A stretch of 64,000 nt of DNA from positions 1,600,001 to 1,664,000 of the forward strand of contig NZ_CP019609.1 in the NCBI RefSeq assembly GCF_001998885.1. Direction: 5' to 3'. Origin of the DNA: Vagococcus penaei (lineage in GTDB: Bacteria; Bacillota; Bacilli; Lactobacillales; Vagococcaceae). A model generated the notes under the pieces. It had not been told where the DNA came from. It worked only from the letters and a program-made list of their open reading frames with translations, and made no database searches. The position numbers and the translations under genes are program-made. This document shows, piece by piece, positions 1 through 8,874 of the stretch (its first letter is position 1; each line of letters opens with the position of its first letter).

Positions 1-46
1 TATCAAGAAAAAAGACAAAGTATTGATTAATATCGATACTTTGTCT
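1..46 (-). terminator. Rho-independent terminator ending the tRNA-like transcript
   Basis: A perfect 11-bp inverted repeat (13-23 with 36-46, 12-nt loop) is followed, read leftward, by a T-rich tail over 12-1. It lies just past the tRNA-like element on the same strand, so it probably ends that transcript. Confidence 0.75.
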
Positions 47-59
47 GCAGCTTGTTTAC

Positions 60-156
60 TTTTCTGGACGTGGATGGTAGGAGTCGAACCTACACCTATA
101 TAACAGGATAAACCTAATAGTCTATATAGTGAAAACACCAAGTTCATCCGCCTATA
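60..156 (-). ncRNA. possible tRNA-like small RNA or degenerate tRNA
   Basis: Read on the minus strand, 93-77 forms a textbook T-arm: a 5-bp stem GTAGG/CCTAC around the 7-base loop TTCGACT. Directly beside it a 5-bp acceptor-like helix pairs 149-145 with 76-72. A second hairpin (140-136 with 131-127, four-base loop) sits where a D-arm would be. No canonical 5-bp anticodon stem with a 7-base loop can be drawn; instead a TATATA-type inverted repeat fills the middle. A -10-like TATACT at 167-162 and a terminator at 46-13 bracket it, giving an expected transcript of about 140 nt. It could be a decayed tRNA, a tRNA-mimicking regulatory RNA, or chance resemblance. Confidence 0.4.
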
Positions 157-253
157 TTTAAAGTATAACGCTTAAATTTAAAAAATCTGTTACGAAATTA
201 TGACTATTTTTCACGTCTTAATAAGTTAAGTATTATTAAAATGAAATAAAATC

Positions 254-285
254 AAAAAAACCACGACTTTTGAGAAAGTGGTGGT
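254..285 (-). terminator. terminator of rpsD
   Basis: On the minus strand 285-261 folds as CCAC plus ACTTT paired with AAAGT plus GTGG, with a one-base interruption. It is followed by seven T residues (260-254). It lies 19 bp past the rpsD stop codon. Confidence 0.75.
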
Positions 286-303
286 AAAAATATAAATATA
301 AAA

Positions 304-915
304 TTATAGTTTTTGGTTGTAGTATTCTACGACGAATGATTCGTCAACTTCTTGTGGTAATTCATCACGTTCTGGTAAACGAGTTAAGCTACCTTCAAGT
401 TTTTCAGCATCAAAGCTAACAAATGCAGGACGACCTACAGTTGATTCAGCTGCTTCTTTAAGGAAAGTTAAGTTTTGTGATTTTTCACGAACAGAGATAA
501 CTTGTCCAACTTCCACTTCATAAGAAGGGATATCAACACGTTTACCGTCAACTAAAATGTGACCGTGGTTAACGAATTGACGAGCTTGACGACGAGTTGA
601 TGCTAAACCTAAACGATAAACAACGTTGTCTAAACGACGTTCTAGTAATACCATGAAGTTAACACCGTGTTTACCTTCTTTAATTTTACCAGCTCTTACG
701 AATAAGTTACGGAATTGACGTTCATTTAAACCGTACATATGACGTAATTTTTGTTTTTCAGTTAATTGAGTGCCGTACTCAGATTTGTTTCTTCTTTGGT
801 TAGGTCCGTGTTGACCTGGTGCATAAGGGCGACGAGCTAATTCTTTACCAGTTCCTGATAATGAAATACCTAAACGTCTTGAGATTTTCCAACTTGGTCC
901 AGTATAACGTGACAT
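304..915 (-). CDS. rpsD: 30S ribosomal protein S4
   Basis: S4 binds 16S rRNA early in assembly of the small subunit and in Gram-positives represses its own mRNA. The 203-residue length is usual for Firmicute S4. The N-terminal region carries the family pattern [19 protein letters not shown]. The S4 RNA-binding fold starts near residue 93 ([20 protein letters not shown]). The start at 915 follows a clear GGAGG eight bases upstream. The gene is monocistronic, as in other lactic acid bacteria, with its own promoter, a long untranslated leader and a terminator. No zinc-binding cysteines are present, so this is the zinc-independent form. Identification is secure. Confidence 0.98.
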   Translation of the reverse strand: MSRYTGPSWKISRRLGISLSGTGKELARRPYAPGQHGPNQRRNKSEYGTQLTEKQKLRHMYGLNERQFRNLFVRAGKIKEGKHGVNFMVLLERRLDNVVYRLGLASTRRQARQFVNHGHILVDGKRVDIPSYEVEVGQVISVREKSQNLTFLKEAAESTVGRPAFVSFDAEKLEGSLTRLPERDELPQEVDESFVVEYYNQKL

Positions 916-1098
916 TAATAAAGTCCTCCAATATATAAATTATTTTTTGGAGTAAAATAAGGTCTTGAAAATATTAACATTCGGATAGAGCATCTTTCAA
1001 TCTTCACTGTTGCAGCCGTAGTTACACAATTGAACCTCAATTAGAGGCAGATACACTAAGAACGAGCTGTTTATTTCCTAGCTGCATTATTTTACACA
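916..1098 (-). promoter_or_regulatory. long 5' leader of rpsD, likely S4 autoregulatory region
   Basis: Between the predicted transcription start near 1098 and the rpsD start codon lies about 180 nt with no ORF. In Bacillus subtilis S4 represses rpsD by binding such a leader; a similar role here is inferred from position and length only. I did not derive a fold. Confidence 0.45.
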
Positions 1099-1104
1099 TC
1101 TTCG

Positions 1105-1133
1105 ATTATAACGTGTTTTGACCGATAACGCAA
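1105..1133 (-). promoter_or_regulatory. sigma-A-type promoter of rpsD
   Basis: On the minus strand TTGCGT (1133-1128) lies 17 bp from a perfect TATAAT (1110-1105). It faces away from the fnt promoter, with about 30 bp between the two. Confidence 0.65.
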
Positions 1134-1136
1134 CCC

Positions 1137-1164
1137 TTGTTTTGTTGAAATAAACCTATATAAT
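1137..1164 (+). promoter_or_regulatory. putative promoter of the FNT channel gene
   Basis: TTGTTT (1137-1142), a 16-bp spacer and perfect TATAAT (1159-1164), about 100 bp upstream of the GTG start at 1262. The leader of roughly 90 nt shows nothing I recognise. Confidence 0.55.
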
Positions 1165-1261
1165 TTAGAACGTTTCCATCAACTATCTTGCGCCCATCGA
1201 GTAATTTACGTTATAGTAAATCAGAAATTAAATTACTATCAAGCAATAAGGAGAGGTTTAA

Positions 1262-2053
1262 GTGAGTTACAAATCGGAATTAATGGATAAATTAGATTAT
1301 TCTATTTTGAAAAAGCAACAATTGATTGAGACCAGTTTTAGTCGGTATGTCTGGCGCTCAGTTTTAGCAACATTATATTTAAGTTTAGGCTCAGCGATTG
1401 CTATTGGGTTTGGGTTGAAATTTGATGGTTCAGTCGGAAAAACATTGTATGCGTTTGCTTTTGCATTAGGACTAATGCTAATTGTTTTCTTGAATGCTGA
1501 GTTAGGTACATCAAATATGATGTATATGACCGTTGCAAGATATCGCCAAAAATTAACGACAGGTCAAGCAGCAAAAATTTTAGCAGTTTGTGTCCTATTT
1601 AATCTGATTGGTGCTGTGGTATGTGCTTATCTATTAGCGCAAACTGGTGCTTTTAAAGGCTTAGCAAGCGATAACTTTTTAACACATATTGTAGTAGGGA
1701 AAATGGAAAAAACAATTCCGCAAACCTTAATTGAAGCGATTTTCGCTAATGTGATTGTTAACTTAGCGGTTATGATGTCTTTAGTTGTTAAAGGGGATGC
1801 TGGTCGAATTATGGCAATTATTTTAGTCATTTCAATTTTTACTTTTTTAGGTTTTGAGCACGTTATTGCTAATTTTATTTATTTTCCTTTAGCAATTTTC
1901 ACATCAAATGACCCTATTCAAGGTTTGACAGTCATCAATGTAGCAACCAATGTAATTGTAACATTCGTTGGAAATTTTATTGGTGGTGGTCTAATTATTG
2001 GTTTAGGTTATGCATGGCTCAACAAAGATTTATCTGTTAAATATTTAGATTAA
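1262..2053 (+). CDS. formate/nitrite transporter (FNT) family channel
   Basis: A 263-residue membrane protein of the FocA/NirC family. These pentameric channels pass formate, nitrite or other small monovalent anions. About six hydrophobic helices are visible (near residues 33-52, 61-79, 105-126, 155-176, 181-205 and 228-251). The FNT-type polar stretch LNAELGTSNMMYMTV follows the second helix and TNVIVTFVGNFIGGGLIIG lies before the last. The start is GTG with AAGGAG ten bases upstream. It has its own promoter and terminator, so it is monocistronic. In a fermentative bacterium formate export from pyruvate formate-lyase is the simplest role, but the substrate cannot be read from the sequence. 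Confidence 0.88.
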   Translation: MSYKSELMDKLDYSILKKQQLIETSFSRYVWRSVLATLYLSLGSAIAIGFGLKFDGSVGKTLYAFAFALGLMLIVFLNAELGTSNMMYMTVARYRQKLTTGQAAKILAVCVLFNLIGAVVCAYLLAQTGAFKGLASDNFLTHIVVGKMEKTIPQTLIEAIFANVIVNLAVMMSLVVKGDAGRIMAIILVISIFTFLGFEHVIANFIYFPLAIFTSNDPIQGLTVINVATNVIVTFVGNFIGGGLIIGLGYAWLNKDLSVKYLD

Positions 2054-2100
2054 AAAACTAGCCTGTGTGGTTACTATCAACCACACAGGCTAGTTTTTTT
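2052..2100. terminator. bidirectional terminator between fnt and def
   Basis: A near-20-bp stem (2052-2072 with 2079-2099) with a six-base loop, A-rich on the left and T-rich on the right. It can stop the rightward FNT transcript and the leftward def transcript. Confidence 0.9.
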
Positions 2101-2102
2101 AA

Positions 2103-2669
2103 TTAACCTAAGACAAGGACATCGTCAGAGGCATAAAATGGTTTTTCTTCATTAATGTGATCATAAAACATGACGCCATTTAAGTGATCAATTTCATGTT
2201 GAACTACAATGGCTGTATAGTTTTTCAAACGAATTTTTTGTGTTTCGCCATTTATATCTGTGTAAGAAACAGTAATACGTGCTTGACGAATGACGTAACC
2301 TGGTATGGGTCTGTCAACCGATAAGCAGCCTTCACCTTCTTCAAGACAAGCTTGTTGAACGGAATGACTTAAAACTTTTGGATTATACATAATCGTACTT
2401 AGAATTGGTTCTGCGTCGTCACTTTCTGTATTGGGAATTTCTAAGGCAATAATTCGTTTAGAAATATCTAATTGAGGTGCGGCTAGACCAACGCCACCTC
2501 GCAATTTATATTTTTCAGCCAATTCAGGATCTTGGCTATTTTTTAAAAATTGTAACATGTTTTTACCTAAAGTAATATCCTCATCGCTTAAAGGGACAGC
2601 GACTTCTTTGGCAACTTTACGTAAGGTTGGGTGACCATCGCGAATCACATCATCCATTGTAATCATCAT
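2103..2669 (-). CDS. def: peptide deformylase
   Basis: Removes the N-formyl group from nascent proteins; a Fe2+ metalloenzyme in the cytosol. All three signature motifs are present: GGVGLAAPQ near residue 59, EGEGCLS near residue 111 (Cys ligand), and QHEIDHLNG near residue 155 (two His ligands and catalytic Glu). The insertion between motifs 1 and 2 and the 188-residue length match the type 2 (Gram-positive) enzyme. It stands alone, ending at the terminator shared with the FNT gene. AAGGAAG precedes the first ATG of a start region with several Met codons, so the exact start could be one or four residues later. Confidence 0.96.
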   Translation of the reverse strand: MMITMDDVIRDGHPTLRKVAKEVAVPLSDEDITLGKNMLQFLKNSQDPELAEKYKLRGGVGLAAPQLDISKRIIALEIPNTESDDAEPILSTIMYNPKVLSHSVQQACLEEGEGCLSVDRPIPGYVIRQARITVSYTDINGETQKIRLKNYTAIVVQHEIDHLNGVMFYDHINEEKPFYASDDVLVLG

Positions 2670-2807
2670 GGTTGTGAGACTTCCTTTCTATCTTGTTATC
2701 TTTAGTTTAGCACAAATCATCTTAACCATTGTAATATTAAGAACATAAAAAGAAAAGTTTTATTGAAAATTAAAACATAATTATGTCGGTTTTTAGTGAA
2801 TAATATC

Positions 2808-2836
2808 TTGCTTTTACCAATGAAATCAAGTAAAGT
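2808..2836 (+). promoter_or_regulatory. putative rpsO promoter
   Basis: TTGCTT (2808-2813), 17-bp spacer, TAAAGT (2831-2836). It lies about 100 bp upstream of the rpsO ATG. Confidence 0.5.
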
Positions 2837-2937
2837 ATTAGCGTGTGGTAAATTATCATACAGCCTATTACTAGGTTTGTCGAATCACCAACGACATTCT
2901 CAGTTATAGGGAAAAATAAATTATAGAGGTGAAACAA
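2837..2937 (+). promoter_or_regulatory. rpsO leader, possible S15 autoregulatory site
   Basis: A leader of about 95 nt contains the short inverted repeat TTGTCG...CGACA at about 2878-2896 ahead of the GAGG ribosome-binding site. S15 represses its own mRNA through leader structures in several bacteria; applying that here is inference. Confidence 0.35.
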
Positions 2938-3207
2938 ATGGCAATTACAAAAGAGCACAAAAACGAAATTATTAAAGAATACGCACGTCATGAAGGAGAT
3001 ACAGGTTCTCCAGAAGTACAAATCGCTGTGTTAACTGCTGATATTAACGCACTTAACGATCATGCACATGTACATAAAAAAGACCACCATTCATATCGTG
3101 GATTAATGAAAAAAGTTGGTCACCGTCGTAACTTATTAGCTTACTTACGTAAAACTGATGTTCAACGTTACCGTGAATTAATTCAACGTTTAGGCTTACG
3201 TCGTTAA
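2938..3207 (+). CDS. rpsO: 30S ribosomal protein S15
   Basis: S15 binds the 16S rRNA central domain. The ATG at 2938 gives exactly 89 residues, the family length. An upstream in-frame GTG at 2929 is part of the GAGGTG ribosome-binding site and is rejected as start. Family hallmarks are [16 protein letters not shown] near residue 18, the [19 protein letters not shown] rRNA-contacting segment near residue 47, and the LGLRR C-terminus. It precedes pnp, the conserved Firmicute order, but a terminator separates the two. Confidence 0.98.
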   Translation: MAITKEHKNEIIKEYARHEGDTGSPEVQIAVLTADINALNDHAHVHKKDHHSYRGLMKKVGHRRNLLAYLRKTDVQRYRELIQRLGLRR

Positions 3208-3223
3208 TCATTTAATTATTAGG

Positions 3224-3255
3224 AAGTGAGGTCGTTTTGATCTCGCTTTTCTTTT
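3224..3255 (+). terminator. terminator between rpsO and pnp
   Basis: A ten-pair stem with G-T wobbles (3224-3233 with 3239-3248), five-base loop, then a T-rich tail. Some readthrough into pnp is likely given the usual rpsO-pnp coupling. Confidence 0.7.
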
Positions 3256-3407
3256 AGTTTAAGATATGAGAAAATGAGATTATTGAGAAAATACAGAGCG
3301 TGGAAGCGATACTACTATCCAAATGTGAGTTATTTGAATTGTGAAATGATTGACATTTGTTTAGTAGACCGTTCGCGTTTTTGTAAAGATAAAAGGAGAA
3401 TGCAAAT

Positions 3408-5549
3408 ATGATATCAGAAAAAAAAGTCTTTGAAACAATTTGGGGTGGCCGCCCACTATCTGTTGAGATAGGTCAATTAGCCAAACAAGCAAATGGCGCG
3501 GTACTAGTGCGCTATGGAGATACTGTTGTTTTGACAGCGGCTGTAGCTTCCAAACAAGCCAAAGACGTTGATTTCTTCCCGCTAACAGTTAACTATGAAG
3601 AGAAAATGTATGCTGTTGGAAAAGTTCCTGGAGGCTTTATTAAACGTGAAGGTCGTCCAAGTGAAAGTGCGACGTTAACAGCGCGATTAATCGACCGCCC
3701 AATACGTCCAATGTTTGCAGAAGGCTTCCGTAATGAAGTTCAAATTACTAATACAGTAATGAGTGTGGAACAAGATTGTCAGCCTGAAATGGCAGCGATG
3801 TTAGGATCTTCTCTAGCTTTGTGCGTTTCTGATATTCCATTTAATGGTCCAATTGCTGGTGTTGAAGTTGGTCGTGTTAATGGTGAATACGTGATTAATC
3901 CAACGATTGAGCAAAAAGAAGTTTCTGATATTGATTTGAGTGTCGCTGGAACCAAAGATGCTATTAATATGGTAGAGAGTGGCGCTAAAGAAGTATCTGA
4001 AGAAGATATGTTAGGAGCTTTACTATTTGGTCATGCAGAAATCAAACGATTAGTTGCTTTCCAAGAAAAAATTGCACAAGAAATTGGCAAAGAGAAAATG
4101 ACGATTGAATTGCTACAAATTGATGCTGATTTAAATGCGGAAATTAATGACATCTATAAAAATCGTATGACACAAGCAATTCAAACTGAAGAAAAATTAG
4201 CTCGTGAAGATAATATTGACGCTTTAAAAGCTGAGATTAGCGAAGCTTACGCTGAAAAATTTGCAGAAGAACCAGAAGCTGCTAAATTAATGAAAGAAGT
4301 TTATCAAATTTTAGAAGACATGGAAAAAAGTGAAGTTCGTCGCTTAATTACTGTGGAAAAAGTTCGTCCTGATGGTCGTAAAGTTGATGAAATTCGTCCT
4401 CTAGCTTCTGAAGTTGGCTTATTACCACGAGTGCACGGTTCAGGATTGTTTACACGTGGACAAACACAAGCACTATCTGCTTGTACACTAGCGCCTTTAG
4501 GTGAGCATCAAATTATTGATGGTTTAGGTGTCGAAGACAGCAAACGATTTATTCACCACTATAATTTTCCACAATATAGTGTAGGCTCAACAGGATTTAT
4601 GCGTGCTCCTGGCCGTCGTGAAATTGGACATGGAGCTCTAGGTGAACGTGCTTTGGCGCAAGTTATTCCTAGTGAATCAGACTTTCCATATACTATCCGA
4701 TTAGTGGCTGAAGTTTTAGAATCAAATGGTTCATCATCACAAGCAAGTATCTGTGCTGGAACCTTGGCTCTAATGGATGCTGGTGTGCCAATAAAAGCAC
4801 CTGTAGCTGGTATTGCTATGGGATTAGTGATGGACGGAGATAATTACACAATCCTAACTGATATTCAAGGTATGGAAGACCATTTAGGCGATATGGACTT
4901 TAAAGTAGCTGGAACAAAAGATGGTATTACAGCCTTACAGATGGATATCAAAATTGAAGGAATCACTGAAGCTATCTTAACGGAAGCTTTATCACAAGCG
5001 AAAAAAGCACGGATGGAATTATTAGCTGAGTTAACAGCTACTATTGCGGCGCCTCGTGAAGAGCTAAGCCCTTATGCACCTAAGATTGAAATGATTAAGA
5101 TTAAACCTGAAAAAATCAAAAACGTTATTGGTAAAGGTGGCGAAACCATCAACAAAATTATCGAAGAAACTGACGTTAAGATTGATATCGATCAAGAAGG
5201 TAATGTTAGTATCGCTCATTCAGATAGTGCAAAAATTAAGCGTGCCATTGAAATTATTGAAGAGCTTGTCCGCGATGTTGAAGTCGGACAAACATATAAT
5301 GCCAAAGTTGTTCGCATCGAAAAATTTGGAGCATTTGTTAATCTTTTCAAAGGCAAAGATGCATTAGTACATATTTCTCAATTAGCGCATGAACGTGTGA
5401 ATAAAGTTGAAGATGTACTTAAGATGGATGATGAAATTTTGGTTAAGGTAACTGAGATTGATAAACAAGGTCGTGTGAATGCATCGCGTAAAGTATTATT
5501 AGAAAAACCAGAAGAGAAAAAAGAAGAGCCAGAAACAACTGATAAATAA
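3408..5549 (+). CDS. pnp: polyribonucleotide nucleotidyltransferase (PNPase)
   Basis: A phosphorolytic 3'-5' exoribonuclease of RNA turnover. The 713-residue chain is full length. Two RNase PH-like domains are seen: the first begins [20 protein letters not shown], the second contains the phosphate and RNA site region [13 protein letters not shown] near residue 342 and [14 protein letters not shown] near residue 384. A KH domain follows ([15 protein letters not shown] near residue 568), then an S1 domain from about residue 627 ([14 protein letters not shown]). The acidic tail is Glu/Lys-rich. AAGGAG precedes the ATG. Confidence 0.98.
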   Translation: MISEKKVFETIWGGRPLSVEIGQLAKQANGAVLVRYGDTVVLTAAVASKQAKDVDFFPLTVNYEEKMYAVGKVPGGFIKREGRPSESATLTARLIDRPIRPMFAEGFRNEVQITNTVMSVEQDCQPEMAAMLGSSLALCVSDIPFNGPIAGVEVGRVNGEYVINPTIEQKEVSDIDLSVAGTKDAINMVESGAKEVSEEDMLGALLFGHAEIKRLVAFQEKIAQEIGKEKMTIELLQIDADLNAEINDIYKNRMTQAIQTEEKLAREDNIDALKAEISEAYAEKFAEEPEAAKLMKEVYQILEDMEKSEVRRLITVEKVRPDGRKVDEIRPLASEVGLLPRVHGSGLFTRGQTQALSACTLAPLGEHQIIDGLGVEDSKRFIHHYNFPQYSVGSTGFMRAPGRREIGHGALGERALAQVIPSESDFPYTIRLVAEVLESNGSSSQASICAGTLALMDAGVPIKAPVAGIAMGLVMDGDNYTILTDIQGMEDHLGDMDFKVAGTKDGITALQMDIKIEGITEAILTEALSQAKKARMELLAELTATIAAPREELSPYAPKIEMIKIKPEKIKNVIGKGGETINKIIEETDVKIDIDQEGNVSIAHSDSAKIKRAIEIIEELVRDVEVGQTYNAKVVRIEKFGAFVNLFKGKDALVHISQLAHERVNKVEDVLKMDDEILVKVTEIDKQGRVNASRKVLLEKPEEKKEEPETTDK

Positions 5550-5557
5550 TTATTGAA

Positions 5558-5590
5558 AACTAGGTCAGACTTACTTGATTTAGTTTTTTT
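5558..5590 (+). terminator. terminator of pnp
   Basis: A nine-pair stem with two G-T wobbles (5558-5566 with 5577-5585), ten-base loop and seven T residues. It starts nine bases after the pnp stop codon. Confidence 0.75.
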
Positions 5591-5979
5591 ACTAGCCTAA
5601 AAGAGTAATTTATTCAAGTATTAGATAGATTAGGCATCTAAGACAGTAGCAGTTTTCAGATTATAGTTACTTTACGTAATTATCATTTTTGTTTGTAAGT
5701 GCCTTGATAAATACGTTATTTATTTTTTGGGTAAAATAATATTCGTTTTTCGAATACTAATTTTTTTAATAGATAAATTAGTTCGGATTTTGGTGTGATA
5801 AATTCAAATAAAGGTATTAAAAACTAAAATATTGATTAAATGAGAAAAAAACGAATGTTAATTCGCTTAAAAAAGTATGAATAAGCTTACAAAATTAACT
5901 ATCTTAGTTAGAAATTATTTGTTTAGTTTACTTTCTAAAATTAAAAATCTCATTAAAATTTAATCTTATATCGTTATTT
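5591..5979. other. AT-rich intergenic stretch with no recognisable gene
   Basis: About 390 bp without a supported ORF. It contains many A and T tracts and a repeated CGAAT/TTCG core (near 5751, 5850 and 5860), but no convincing structured RNA or complete promoter was found by eye. It may simply be upstream DNA of the phn operon. Confidence 0.4.
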
Positions 5980-6029
5980 TTTACAGTCGTTTAACTTGAT
6001 TTTTACAAGACGTTGTTATACTGTTAATG
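5980..6029 (+). promoter_or_regulatory. Pho-box-like array and promoter of the phn operon
   Basis: Five T-rich hexamers sit at exact 11-bp spacing: TTTACA (5980), TTAACT (5991), TTTACA (6002), TTGTTA (6013), TTAATG (6024). This is the geometry of Gram-positive PhoP sites, which are repeats of TT(A/T/C)A(C/T)A separated by about five bases. A -10-like TATACT overlaps at 6017-6022, so the first repeats cover the -35 region, as in PhoP-activated promoters. Phosphate-starvation control of the operon is inferred from this and from gene function. Confidence 0.6.
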
Positions 6030-6086
6030 TAGTGCAAAAACAAAAAAATAAGTACAAAATTAATCATAACGAATAGGAGTTTATGT

Positions 6087-7163
6087 ATGTCTATTAAGAT
6101 GAAAAAAACATTAATGAGTTTAGGTTTAACTGTTGGTGCGGTAGCATTGCTTGCAGGATGTTCTTCAGGAGATACTAAGAGTGATACAGCTTCTTCTAAA
6201 GCAGGAAAAGAATCTGGCGATAAAAAAGTTGAAGAATTAAACGTGATGTTTGTTCCTTCAAAAAATCCTGCTGATATTGTGACTGCAACTGAGCCTTTAA
6301 GTGATTTAGTTAAAGAAGAAATGAAAAAAGAAGGCTATGATGTTGAAAAGGTAAACATTACAGTTGGTACTAACTATGAAGCTGTTGGAGAAGCTTTATC
6401 ATCCGGTACTGCTGATGTTGGATTTGGAGTACCTGGTGGAACATATGCCTTATACCAAGACGGAACTGACGTTATCTTGACAGCAACACGTGCTGGATTA
6501 AATAAAGATAGTGACAAAGCGAAAGATTGGAACGACGGAAAACCGACTGAGCCAACTGACAAACAAGCAACATCTTATCGTTCATTAATTTTAGCTGGTC
6601 CTTCTGAAAAAGGGCAAGAATTAATCAAAAAAGTTAATGCTGGTGAAGAATTAACTTGGGATGACTTAAACAGTGCGAAGTGGGGATTAGCGTCAACAAC
6701 TTCTTCTGCAGGTTACATCTATCCTTCACTTTGGTTAAATGATAACGTAGATAAAAATATTTCTGATATTAAGGCAAGCGTTCAAAATGATTCTTATGGT
6801 TCTGGATTTGCTCGTTTAGCGTCTGGCCAAATTGATGTTTTACCTGTTTATGCTGATGCACGTCGTGACTTTGCTGATGCATGGACTAAAGAGTATGGTA
6901 AAGATGATATCTGGCAAGAAGTTAGTGTAATTGGTGTAACACCACCAATCTACAATGATGCTGTTTTAGTTACTAAAAATGGCGATAAAATGAATGATGC
7001 AATGAAAGAAGCGTTACAAAATGCTTTAATCAACATGTCTAAAACAGATGAAGGTAAAAAAGTTATCGAAGTTTATACACACGAAGGCTACCAAAAAGCA
7101 ACAAATGCTGATTACGATTCTGAAATTAAAGCACAAGAATTAATTAAAAAATCGTCAAAATAA
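6087..7163 (+). CDS. phnD: phosphonate/phosphate-type ABC transporter substrate-binding lipoprotein
   Basis: The extracytoplasmic receptor for the PhnCDE-type importer. A signal peptide ends in the lipobox LLAGC with the lipidated Cys at residue 25, followed by a Ser/Lys/Asp-rich linker. The mature part is a PhnD-family fold: ELNVMFVPSKNPADI near the start, then VGTNYEAVGEALSSGTADVGFG, then the TTSSAGYIYPS region typical of oxyanion-binding members. At 358 residues it is complete. It is the first gene of the operon, with AGGAG before the ATG. No C-P lyase genes lie nearby, so phosphonate, phosphite or phosphate esters are all possible ligands. Confidence 0.9.
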   Translation: MSIKMKKTLMSLGLTVGAVALLAGCSSGDTKSDTASSKAGKESGDKKVEELNVMFVPSKNPADIVTATEPLSDLVKEEMKKEGYDVEKVNITVGTNYEAVGEALSSGTADVGFGVPGGTYALYQDGTDVILTATRAGLNKDSDKAKDWNDGKPTEPTDKQATSYRSLILAGPSEKGQELIKKVNAGEELTWDDLNSAKWGLASTTSSAGYIYPSLWLNDNVDKNISDIKASVQNDSYGSGFARLASGQIDVLPVYADARRDFADAWTKEYGKDDIWQEVSVIGVTPPIYNDAVLVTKNGDKMNDAMKEALQNALINMSKTDEGKKVIEVYTHEGYQKATNADYDSEIKAQELIKKSSK

Positions 7164-7195
7164 GCGATAATCTATTAAATAAATAATGATGGTAG

Positions 7196-7230
7196 ATGGG
7201 CTGAGGAGGGATTCTCAGTCCATTTATTCA
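7196..7230 (+). terminator. intercistronic hairpin between phnD and phnC
   Basis: A ten-pair stem with one wobble (7196-7205 with 7214-7223) and a nine-base loop, followed by an imperfect T-rich tail. Such partial terminators commonly keep the binding protein more abundant than the ATPase and permeases. Confidence 0.55.
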
Positions 7231-7277
7231 TTTTTTAGTATTTACAAATAAATGATTAAACGGAAAGGTTTTTTGCA

Positions 7278-7958
7278 ATGATAAAATTTGAAAATGTCTC
7301 AAAAATTTATCCAAATGGTACAAAAGGGCTGGATAATATTAATTTAACAATCGAACAAGGTGAATTTGTTGCTATTATTGGAACGAGTGGAGCAGGGAAA
7401 TCAACGTTGATTCGTGCGATTAATCGTCTAATTGATATTACAGAAGGGTCACTAACTGTGAATGATGTTGATGTCTCAAAGTTACGTGGTAAAGAATTAA
7501 GAAAATTTAGACGATCTGTTGGAATGATTTTTCAATCTTATAATTTAGTACCGCGAATTTCAGTTATTCGCAATGTGATGAGTGCATTAGTACCAGAAAT
7601 GTCTTTTTTACGTGTATTAGGTGGTGTCTTCACAAAAGAAGAAAAAATGCGTGCTCTAGAAGCTCTTGATCGAGTAGATATTGCTGAAAAGGCATTTATT
7701 CGGACCGATCAATTATCAGGCGGGCAACAACAACGTGTTTCTTTAGCTCGGACGTTAGCTCAAGATCCAGATGTCTTACTAGCTGATGAACCTGTAGCTG
7801 CATTAGACCCTGTTACAGCTGAGCGCGTAATGGAAGATTTTAAACGAATTAATCAGGATTTAAATAAAACAGTTTTAATTAATATTCACCATGTCGAATT
7901 AGCTCTTGAATATGCTGATCGTATTGTAGCTGTTAAAAAAAGGCCGGATTGTGTTTGA
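7278..7958 (+). CDS. phnC: phosphonate-type ABC transporter ATP-binding protein, frameshifted near the end
   Basis: The ATPase of the PhnCDE-type importer. Walker A GTSGAGKST lies at residues 35-43, the Q-loop near SVGMIFQSYNLV, signature LSGGQQQR near residue 147, Walker B DVLLADEP near residue 166 and the switch His in INIHHVEL. The frame stops at 7958 after 226 residues because of seven A residues at 7935-7941. With six, translation continues as GRIVFDGPVSEVT and the usual IYG ending to a stop at 8040 (253 residues), overlapping phnE. All catalytic motifs precede the shift, so the short form may keep ATPase function. Confidence 0.85.
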   Translation: MIKFENVSKIYPNGTKGLDNINLTIEQGEFVAIIGTSGAGKSTLIRAINRLIDITEGSLTVNDVDVSKLRGKELRKFRRSVGMIFQSYNLVPRISVIRNVMSALVPEMSFLRVLGGVFTKEEKMRALEALDRVDIAEKAFIRTDQLSGGQQQRVSLARTLAQDPDVLLADEPVAALDPVTAERVMEDFKRINQDLNKTVLINIHHVELALEYADRIVAVKKRPDCV

Positions 7959-8026
7959 TGGACCGGTTAGTGAGGTGACACCTGACGTTCTAAATGAGAT
8001 TTACGGAAAAGAAGAGGTGAAAATGG

Positions 8027-8848
8027 ATGAAGCTGTATGATCAAATTTTAAAACCAACTAGTTGGAAGTTACCAAATGGTAAGACAATTGAAGAGAGTCG
8101 TAGCCGCTCGCCAATTTATATTATTGTGACAGTTCTAATTATTGCGACATCTTTATATTTGACACAATTTGATTTTGTAAAAGTTGTCAAAAATGGGCAA
8201 CAATTTTGGACGATGTTGTTCGCCATGTTTCCACCTAATTATTCTTATACTGATAGCATTATGACACCGTTATTAGACACAATTAAAATGAGTTTTATTG
8301 GCTCATTACTTGGTAGTTTGTTGGCTGTACCATTTGCAATATTAGCAGCAGAAAACATGACAAGTAATAAAGTCGTTGTATATATCGTAAGATTACTTTT
8401 TACTGTTATGCGGACATTGCCAACTTTAGTGACAGCTTTAATTGCAACTTATATATGGGGACTAGGTACGTTTGCTGGGACAGTTGCGATTTTTATTTTT
8501 TCTTTTAGTTACATTGGTAAGCAATTATTTGAACAAATTGAAACAGCAGATATGGGAGCTTTTGAAGCTTTAGAAGCATTAGGAAGTAGTCGTAGTAAAG
8601 CGTTTATCGTAACGATTATCCCACAGTTATTGCCCATTTACATTTCAACTTGTCTATTTAATTTTGAAGGAAATGTACGATATGCAGCTATTTTAGGGTA
8701 TGTTGGTGCAGGTGGTATTGGGATGATTTTAAACGAAAATATTGGTTGGCGTGAATACCCTAATGTCGGGATGATTTTAGTTATCCTGTTAATCACGGTC
8801 ATGTTGATTGAAAGTGTTAGTAAATTAGTACGTAAACATTTAACTTAG
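8027..8848 (+). CDS. phnE: phosphonate-type ABC transporter permease (first PhnE)
   Basis: A 273-residue inner-membrane permease with about six hydrophobic helices (first near residues 30-46, last near 243-262). The cytoplasmic EAA-type loop that docks the ATPase is visible as EALEALGSSRSKAFIVTIIPQ. The YVGAGGIGMILNE stretch after it is typical of PhnE. GAGG precedes the ATG, and the start overlaps the restored phnC end by 14 bases, so translation is probably coupled. It pairs with the next permease, probably as a heterodimer. Confidence 0.9.
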   Translation: MKLYDQILKPTSWKLPNGKTIEESRSRSPIYIIVTVLIIATSLYLTQFDFVKVVKNGQQFWTMLFAMFPPNYSYTDSIMTPLLDTIKMSFIGSLLGSLLAVPFAILAAENMTSNKVVVYIVRLLFTVMRTLPTLVTALIATYIWGLGTFAGTVAIFIFSFSYIGKQLFEQIETADMGAFEALEALGSSRSKAFIVTIIPQLLPIYISTCLFNFEGNVRYAAILGYVGAGGIGMILNENIGWREYPNVGMILVILLITVMLIESVSKLVRKHLT

Positions 8849-8874
8849 GCGTAAAATAAGAGGAAGTGAATAGA

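Noticed and set aside
2770-3021. 83-residue minus-strand ORF over the rpsO start
   Set aside because: Shadow frame of rpsO with no ribosome-binding site and odd composition.
3350-3380. TTGACA as -35 of a pnp promoter
   Set aside because: No acceptable -10 at 16-18 bp downstream.
5751-5765. TTCGAATA resembling a competence sigma-factor (cin) box
   Set aside because: Not the full TACGAATA consensus, and no competence gene follows within 300 bp; the next gene is phnD.
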